The notes beneath the pieces are model-generated. The model saw only the letters and a list, made by a program, of their open reading frames with translations. It did not search any database and was not told where the DNA came from. The translations under genes and the position numbers were made by a program. A stretch of DNA of 64,000 nt, taken from assembly GCA_038025085.1 (NCBI GenBank), contig CM076139.1, positions 20,787,307 to 20,851,306 of the forward strand. The letters run 5' to 3'. Position 1 is the first letter of the stretch; each line of letters starts with the position of its first letter. Below, piece by piece: positions 57,262 to 64,000 of this stretch. The stretch comes from Tetragonia tetragonoides (taxonomy: Eukaryota > Streptophyta > Magnoliopsida > Caryophyllales > Aizoaceae).

Positions 57262-58887
57262 TATCACGAAGGGAAAGCTAACGTGGTAGCTGACGCATTG
57301 AGTAGAAAGACTCGTCATACGTTGAACACTGCTTTAGTACTTCCAAGGGAGATCATTCGTGACTTGCAGAGTCTAGATGTGGAAATTGTGCTGAAAGGTG
57401 ACGTTCAATGTACCTTAGCACATATGTCAGTTCGACCAACCTTACTCGACGAGATCAAGAGTAAACAGAGTGCAGATGAGGATCTTCAGCGGATTGTACG
57501 CCACAAAGACGAGGGTAGATCAGAGGACTTTTCTATTGGTCAAGACGATGTCTTGAGATTTCGTGATCGTGTCTGTGCGCCGAATGACCCGGAGATCAAG
57601 AGTCAGATTCTGGGTAAAGCTCACAATACACCTTATTCTGTACATCCTGGTGGAGACAAGCTTTACAAAGATCTTCGCCAAATATTCTGGTGGAAAGGTA
57701 TGAAACAAGATGTCGCTGAGTTCGTGGCTAAGTGTCTAACGTGCCAGAAGGTCAAGATCGAACACAAGAGACCTGGTGGAATGATTCAATACCTTGAAGT
57801 TCCTACATGGAAATGGAATTCAATTTCAATGGACTTCGTTATGGGTTTACCATTGACACAGAAGAAGAACAACACCATTTGGGTAGTTGTGGATCGTTTG
57901 ACGAAAGTTGCGAGATTCATCCCAATGAATGAAACTTGAGAAATGGAGAAGCTAGCGGATGCTTACGTCAAGGAAGTCATGAGACTTCATGGTGTTTCAG
58001 AAGATATCGTTTCAGATAGAGATTCGAGATTTCTATCACACTTTTGGCAGAAATTGCAAGAAGCTTTTGAAAGCAAATTGAAGTTCAGTACTGCTTTTCA
58101 TCCTGCAACTGATGGTCAGACGGAAAGAACGATTCAGATCTTGGAGGATATGCTTAGAGCGTGTGCTCTCGAGTATCAAGGCTTGTGGGATACACATATT
58201 CCGTTGATCGAGTTTTCTTACAACAATAGCTATCACTCAAGCATTGATCGAGCGCCATATGAAGCCTTGTATGGTAGGAAGTGTAGATCGCCAGTTTGTT
58301 GGAATGATATCAGTGAAACTGCAGCTTTGGGTCCAGAAATGATCCAGCAGACCGTCGACGTGGTCAAAGTTATTCAAGCAAAGATGCGTAGTGCGCAAGA
58401 CCGCCAGAAAACGTATGCAGATAGAGGTCGTAGACCGGAAGAATTTGAGGTGGGAAGCAAGGCACTTTTGCGAGTATCTCCTACCAAAGGTGTTATGCGT
58501 TTTGGTTGTAAGGGGAAATTGAGTCCTCTTTGCATTGGTCCTTACGAGATCCTGGAAAGGATTGGTGAGGTTGCTTATCGACTAGCTTTACCTGTGGAAC
58601 TTGCAAAAGTCCACAGTGTGTTTCATGTCTCTCAGTTGAAGCGATACGTACATGATCCAACTCATGTCGTTCAACCTGAAACGATCAATATCGATGAAAG
58701 TTTGACTTGTGAAGAGCGCCCTATCAAGATAGTGGATCGCAAAGAGCGGTCAACTCGAACAAAGACTATTCCGATCGTCAAAGTCGTTTGGTCTCGACAA
58801 GGTGAAGAGGAAGCAACGTGGGAAGCTGAAACCATGATGCGCGAGAAGTATCCAGACCTCTTCCTAGAAGGTACTAGTCCCACTTGA
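57262..58887 (+). pseudogene. gypsy integrase and chromodomain remnant
   Basis: Continues in the RNase H frame after the TAG (YHEGKANVVADALSRK). The HHCC zinc region (57615-57780: HNTPYSVHPGG, then CLTCQK) and the core aspartate (SMDFVMGLPL, about 57830) precede a TGA at 57937. After it come the other core residues (VSDRDSRFLSHFW; FHPATDGQTERTIQIL), a GPY/F module (CIGPYEILERIGEVAYRLAL, about 58540) and a chromodomain-like tail (IVKVVWSRQGEEEATWEAE, about 58770-58825) ending at 58887. Chromodomains in such elements are known to bind modified histones and steer insertion. Confidence 0.93.
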
Positions 58888-59130
58888 GTTTCAGGACGAA
58901 ACTCCTTTTAAGGAGAGTAGAATGTCACGCCTCGAAATTTCGTCTTTTTGCGTGTTTCGTTTATCGCTTTGCACGAATTGCTTGGTGCATGCTAATCAAC
59001 TCAGAATCACGATCATACTTGCTCATCTTGCATATGTTAGTGTCCTAGAAATTGTTTTATACCTTCATATAGGTAAACTCGTTTTGTTTTGAAAAATGAT
59101 TACTTCATGTCTCAAGTTTCGGAACGAAAC
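58888..59130 (+). other. 3' untranslated segment with duplicated LTR-junction-like sequence
   Basis: Holds GACGAAACTCCTTTTAAGGA, a partial duplicate of the true polypurine region (about 59122-59150), followed by TGTCACGCCTCGAAATTTCG, which looks like the start of a different LTR family. Confidence 0.55.
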
Positions 59131-59150
59131 TTCTTTTAAGGAGGGTAGAA
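59131..59150 (+). other. polypurine tract of the gypsy element
   Basis: The run AAGGAGGGTAGAA lies directly before the 3' LTR. A near copy (AAGGAGAGTAGAA) occurs at about 58910, followed by another TG start (TGTCACGCC). Confidence 0.8.
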
Positions 59151-59507
59151 TGTGATACCCTAATATTTTCTATAATTATTGTATTGATTTTTAAATGATT
59201 TATAAATATTCGGAGATTAAATCGTAAATTCATTCAAGGATTCGATTTATTCAATTAAAGCCATAATAATATAAATTATTATTATGGGACTTTCATAAAT
59301 TGCATTTATTAATTTTGAGGAGTTTAATTAAAATGTTTTATATATGAATAAGAATTATTCATATAGTTTTAGTTAGTTTTAATTAGCTTTTTCAATCAGA
59401 AAACTATTAAATAAATTCCTAAACCTAGTAGTACTTGACTTGGGTTGACTGAGGGCCTATATAAGGAAAAGGTGAGACAATTCATCAGTTTTGCAAACTG
59501 AGCCAAA

Positions 59508-59592
<85 letters not shown>

Positions 59593-59874
59593 AAAGCTCT
59601 CTCTTTCTCTCTCTCCTCTCGCCGGCTCTCTCCTCTCTCTCACCCCAGCCGTGCACCTCATCGGAGAACTACTGGACCGTCGCCCCTCTTCCCAGCGGTA
59701 AGCCTCCCTCCTTCTCCCTCTCCTTTTCTCTTTCTTTTTCCCTTTCTCTTTCTCCTTGCGTCGCGACCCCTCCCCCTCCTGTTTGCCGTCGCGCCGTCGC
59801 AGGGCCACCACGGCACCACCAGGCCGCGCCTGGGTGGACACCGGTGATGGCCCAGGCCACGAGACCGAGCCCTG

Positions 59875-59905
<31 letters not shown>

Positions 59906-61853
59906 TCTCTCTCGCGTTCTCTCCCTCTCGCTCTTTCGCGGCTTTCTCTCTCCTCTCTTCGCCGGAGCTCCGGCGACCACCACTACCAGCCATGGTGGCC
60001 AGTGGGTGGTGGTGGTGGTGATGGGTCGGGTTATGGGTCCCATGCATGGGTACCCGTGACCTAGACCTAGTTTTCAAGTTAAGGTTTCGTTTTTATATTT
60101 TTCGTAATTATTAATTCGATTTTCAGTATTTTCGATTTAATTTTTTATTTTTCTACACTCATTCAGAATCGGAATTCGGATTTTCAAAAGCCTAGATTGG
60201 TTGAAATAAATCAAAACATTTAATAAAAATATCAGAATGAGATTTCGTTACTGTTTGTATTTTCGTATTTAATTAATACTGATTCGGTAATTGTTTTTAA
60301 TTAGGACCTAACGAGCAAGCGTGATTATCGTCGATTGGTTGGAGCATACTTACTGTTGGTAGCGTGTTAGTGGTAACCACTCATGCCTACCTTCTTCCAA
60401 AACCCCATCAAAACTATTTTGATGTGTTATGAGCTAATTGAGAATTTGTTGTGAATTTAATATGCAAAGCATGATAAAGTTATATCATCGATATTATGAG
60501 ATTTCTTAAGCATGTTCACTGCTGTAAATATAGTTTATAATTAGCATGTTGATGTTATCATGTTTTGGGAATTAATTAGTCCATATGATGATTATTGGAC
60601 AATTGTTGAATAGCGAATTATTAATATTATTATGCTATTAATTATATGCTAATTGGTTTGGGTATTATTGAGTGCTAGTGAGCACCTATATATTATCGTT
60701 GAATGTCTTTGGCGATTTGTGAATTTTTGGATATCATATTACCCCGCCGAAGTGCTGCCGAAATTGTGCTAGACATTACTTGTCATCCTTATTGAATTAT
60801 CGTCGTTATTGAATTAAGGCATGTTTAATTCTCATCGTATTGAATTATCGTTATCGTCGTTATTTACTATTCATTGTCTAGAGCATGAAATGAATTAGTA
60901 AGTCGTGGTCTCGTAGTACCACTTATGTCAACCAATGCAAATTATGTGAATTGAATTAAATGAGAGTAAGACTCCTAATGGATCCCTACGAGTAGTCGAG
61001 CAATCGGGATTGCACCTAATGGTGTAGTCCAAGGGATGAGTGATTCCCATGTTACTTATGGACACCTCGCAGTGTGTCTGGGACGGATCATTCCCCATTT
61101 ATTAAGTCCTCTAGGCTTGTGTAATTGTACTAGAGGTAGTGTGCACACTAGAGTCATTAAGCTCATGGCGTGATTGTATCTTCGATGAACAGTATGGGTA
61201 ATCGCTGTTCTATTTGCTCTCTTACATCTCTCTAATCAAGACGGATTGTCTATGTCGTATTTCGTGTGATCACTATACAAGAATTGCATATAAAAGAATG
61301 TCGTTGTGCCTATGCTTGTTTATATGCTTATGTGCGTATGCAAATGAATTTCAATGATTATTCTAAAACCTCAGGTAAGGTTTGCGAACTGTTTTTACTG
61401 GGTACGGTTGACGTTTATTCAGTTTATCTGATTTTTGTTTCTTTTCTTTTCTTCTATATTTTTTGTTTCCATCACGGAAACCAAAGTGCAGGTTTAGTTG
61501 ATTGAGGACGTACAGCTTGGAAGGTTGAGTTGGTGTCGGTTTTTAGAACTGTTTCTGTTAAGATAGATCGTGGGATTATTTGATTTGGTTTTGGCCCTCG
61601 AAGGCAAGTTGTAATAAATTTGGTTTAATGGTTTTAGCTCACTATATAGACAGCTCTGATATTAACTGTTTAGTTTGTTTAGTTCTTTAGTAAGCTCCTT
61701 TTGATGCCTAGTCTTTCTTTCTGCTTAGCATTTACTCCTTAGTGATAAATGTTGCAGTAACGCCTTTGGATTTGGGACGGTTCAGTGGTTTCGAGTCATG
61801 GATAATGGCGTCGATAGTTCCCTGGAAATCGTTGTAAATTCGGGGGTGTTACA
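59151..61853 (+). repeat. 3' LTR of the gypsy element
   Basis: 2703 bases, parallel to the 5' LTR with scattered substitutions and a longer CT tract (about 59509-59587). Confidence 0.96.
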
Positions 61854-62460
61854 TGAATATTTGGGGGAATAAGTGCATATTATAGAATAAGGTTTATTTA
61901 GTTGTGGGTATAAGCGCAACCAATGTATACAAGTGTTACATTTTAAATAAATTACATACCATTTTCCCTTTTTCTAGATGGTGGGTTGTCGCTATTTTTG
62001 TTTTCAATTGAAAGAAGGTTAGTCTTTCAACTTTTAGATTCCAATTAATTAATTATATATTAAGGGACAGTCTAATAAAATCGACGATTATTTAATAAAA
62101 AAAATTATATCAGTTGGTATAAGTGTAAGTTACGTGAAAATTGACTATTATTTGTGAGGATAATTGTTGTTAATATGACAAGTTTTAAATATTTAATTAC
62201 GTTTGAAATTTGAAGGGATAAACACAGGTTAGACACAAAGTTATAAGAATAAGCTTAAATAAATTGACATGGGTCACATTTGAAGTGAAATTTTATTAAG
62301 AAGAATTATGATTGGTCTGACATGTGTAAAATTTTGACCAATCACTATTTTTCATTATTCTTTACATACCTATATATAATTTTGAAAAACCCATAAATTA
62401 ATTGGAACATAAAAATATAGTGATAATTTGGTCGTCCGTGCGTAACACGGGTAAAGTGCT
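61854..62460 (+). mobile_element. Helitron copy 3, 3' part
   Basis: Resumes TGAATATTTG, parallels Helitron copy 1 (GTGGGTATAAGCGCA, GTCTTTCAACTT, TTAAGGGACA) and ends with the hairpin CCGTGC-GTA-ACACGG (62436-62450). The terminal CTRR is degraded (GTGCTATA). Confidence 0.75.
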
Positions 62461-62575
62461 ATATATATAATTTTGGTAAGAGTGCCGGTTTTGTGACATG
62501 TGTCACATTCTTAGTGGTTGTTGATTTTTATTTTGTTTTCCATTTTATTTTGTTATTATGGTATTTATGTTGATC
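62461..62575 (+). mobile_element. Helitron 5'-type fragment, copy 4
   Basis: TA units, then TTTTGGTAAGAGTGCCGG and TGTGACATGTGTCACAT, the family's 5' sequence. Interrupted after about 110 bases by the LINE. Confidence 0.6.
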
Positions 62576-64000
62576 TTTTTTTTTTTTTGGTAAAAAGGTG
62601 ATTATATTTACCAAGGAATGACAAAACAATGGGGGCATACCCCCAGCTCCAATGTCTAAGGCAAAGTGAATACCTTCTAGGAAGGGACTCACTACTACCT
62701 CAGACCATTATAAAGGTATCAACTGTCCATCTATACAGAATCCTATGTAACTCTATGGACTATAAAAATATGCTCACAACTCAATCTATATTCCTGTTCT
62801 ATATTAAGTGAAATAACAGTCAATCAAAATTTTATCCTGTAACGAAGTCTTTTTTGGTAAGATGCATCTGATTCTGCATCATGCTTCAGCTTTCACCTTC
62901 TTGATCAGAACTACTGGAGTTTGAACTTTAAAAAGCGTTGTGTTCCTAGTCCTCCAGATGTTATAAACTAGGCTTGAAATAATTACAGCTGTTACTAGCC
63001 TCACAACTTTAGACTTTTTATATGTTTTTAGGATACACTTCCATAGTTGCTGAGCATCCAGAATTTTCTTAATATGCAACCAATCACAAACAAGCTTCAA
63101 GCATATTTTGCTGTAAGGACAACAGAAGAGGAGGTGTTTTGTGGTCTCAGAGTCAGTGGCACAAAGCACACACTTATCATCAACACTGATCCCTATTTTA
63201 TGAAACCAAGCTTTTGTTTTCAATTTCTTAAGTGTAGCCAACCAGACAATGAAATTATGCTTAGGGACTGCAAGTTTATTCCAAACCCATTTATCCCAAC
63301 TCACCTGAGTTTGTTCACCCTCCAGCCATTTGTAACCAGAAGATACTGAGTAGCCTTTTTGAGGGCTAGCCATCCATTGGTTCCCATGAAAGCCAGTGAC
63401 AAGCTTGTACTTAACCCAACAAAGCTTTCTCCATGCCCTAGCATCATAAGGAGGAGAGTGATGTTGTCAGCTGTCAAGATCAGGCATATAGCGATGATGA
63501 ATCCACTTCACCCACAAATTATCAGCTTTGCAAGCGATTTGCCATATGTACTTTCCCATGGCAGCAATATTCCAACTGAAGATGTTTTTAATGCCTAATC
63601 CACCAGCAGATTTAGGCTTACAAGCAGACTCCCAAGCTACAGGAAGAGCCTTAGAGTAAGTAGCATGACCAGTCCAAAGAAAATTCTATCACACAACCAC
63701 AATCTTATGCAAAACAGTTTGTGGAAGCACAAAAATTGAGGACCAATACGTATGAATACTCATAAGAACTGAGTTAACCAGAACACATCTTCCTGCATAA
63801 GAGAGATTCCGAGTACCCCATCTTCTGATTTTACTGGTCATTTTGTCAATAAGCAGATCACAATCAGAAACTAACAACCTTTTTGAAGACATAGGGACCC
63901 CCAAGTACTTAAAATGGAGAGAACCCACAGAAAAACCAGAAGATTCAGTAATAACTTTCTTAGTTTCATCATCAACTACACCAAAATATAGAGCTGACTT
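62576..64000 (-). pseudogene. LINE (L1-type), 3' part, running off the window
   Basis: On the minus strand, starting at the window edge, the frame at 63928-63689 gives the end of RT (HFKYLGVPMSSKRL, MTSKIRRWGTRNLSYAGRC). Sequence in between has WNIAAMGKYIWQIACKADNL. From 63373 to 62879 comes a zf-RVT domain (WNKLAVPKHNFIVWLATLKK, LCATDSETTKHLLFCC). It ends in a 13-base A-run on the minus strand (62576-62588), the LINE 3' tail. A stop breaks the middle. The 5' part lies outside the window. Confidence 0.88.

Larger units (their letters stand above)
49813..61853 (+). mobile_element. Ty3/gypsy chromovirus (Tekay/Del type), degenerate coding region
   Basis: A 12.04-kb LTR element with a perfect 5-bp target duplication TGAAT (49808-49812 and 61854-61858), TG...CA LTRs of about 2.7 kb, tRNA-Met primer site and polypurine tract. 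Order gag, protease, RT, RNase H, integrase, chromodomain is Ty3/gypsy, and the C-terminal chromodomain plus long LTRs fit the Tekay/Del lineage. At least five in-frame stops and several frameshifts inactivate the polyprotein. An extra ORF lies before gag. It sits inside Helitron copy 3. Confidence 0.95.

Overview
This window is nuclear DNA of a flowering plant, most likely a eudicot. The evidence is one intronless 870-codon pentatricopeptide-repeat gene that reads like Arabidopsis ECB2/VAC1, spliced exons with plant-type GT/AG borders, and plant lineages of LTR retrotransposons, LINEs, Helitrons and a Stowaway-type MITE. The family and species cannot be fixed from the sequence. Genes are few; most of the window is nested transposable elements.

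Layout. 1-2.65 kb: mostly unexplained sequence with a SINE-like head, an (AAAAT)n tract and one probable last exon of a minus-strand gene. 2.65-9.2 kb: a minus-strand LINE split by a decayed minus-strand Ty1/copia element. 9.3-11.1 kb: further exon-like pieces of an unrecognised minus-strand gene, possibly broken. 11.4-14.05 kb: the PPR-DYW gene. 14.39-14.67 kb: a Stowaway-like MITE. 14.8-16.4 kb: a decayed plus-strand copia remnant. 16.5-17.2 kb: a direct duplication, cut by a 4.85-kb hAT-like element (17.22-22.06 kb) that itself carries a short minus-strand LTR element with an internal region of under 300 bp. 22.1-25.6 kb: unassigned non-coding and repeat-like sequence.

25.6-49.1 kb is the most unusual part: a chain of elements joined end to end through (TA)n tracts. 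It holds a Helitron, then four elements called here A, B, C and D, then a second Helitron. A and B have clear imperfect terminal inverted repeats; D has a short one and C a weak one. A, B and C each have an inverted pair near their middle. In A it is a 28-bp palindrome. In B and C it is two head-to-head tRNA-like cloverleaves whose anticodon arm has been replaced or lost. Each of A, B and C also carries its own short dispersed motif, and CT-rich, 5'UTR-like sequence runs inward from both ends. No transposase is visible. Element C was recently hit by an apparently intact Ty1/copia element with matching 796-bp LTRs.

49.1-62.5 kb: a further Helitron copy split by a 12-kb Ty3/gypsy chromovirus (Tekay/Del type). 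Its LTRs are long and similar, its polyprotein is broken in many places, and it has an extra ORF between the primer binding site and gag. 62.6-64 kb: the 3' part of a second minus-strand LINE running off the window edge.

Only the PPR gene (plastid RNA editing) and the partly readable neighbouring gene look like host functions. The young copia element is the only mobile element that looks able to move on its own.
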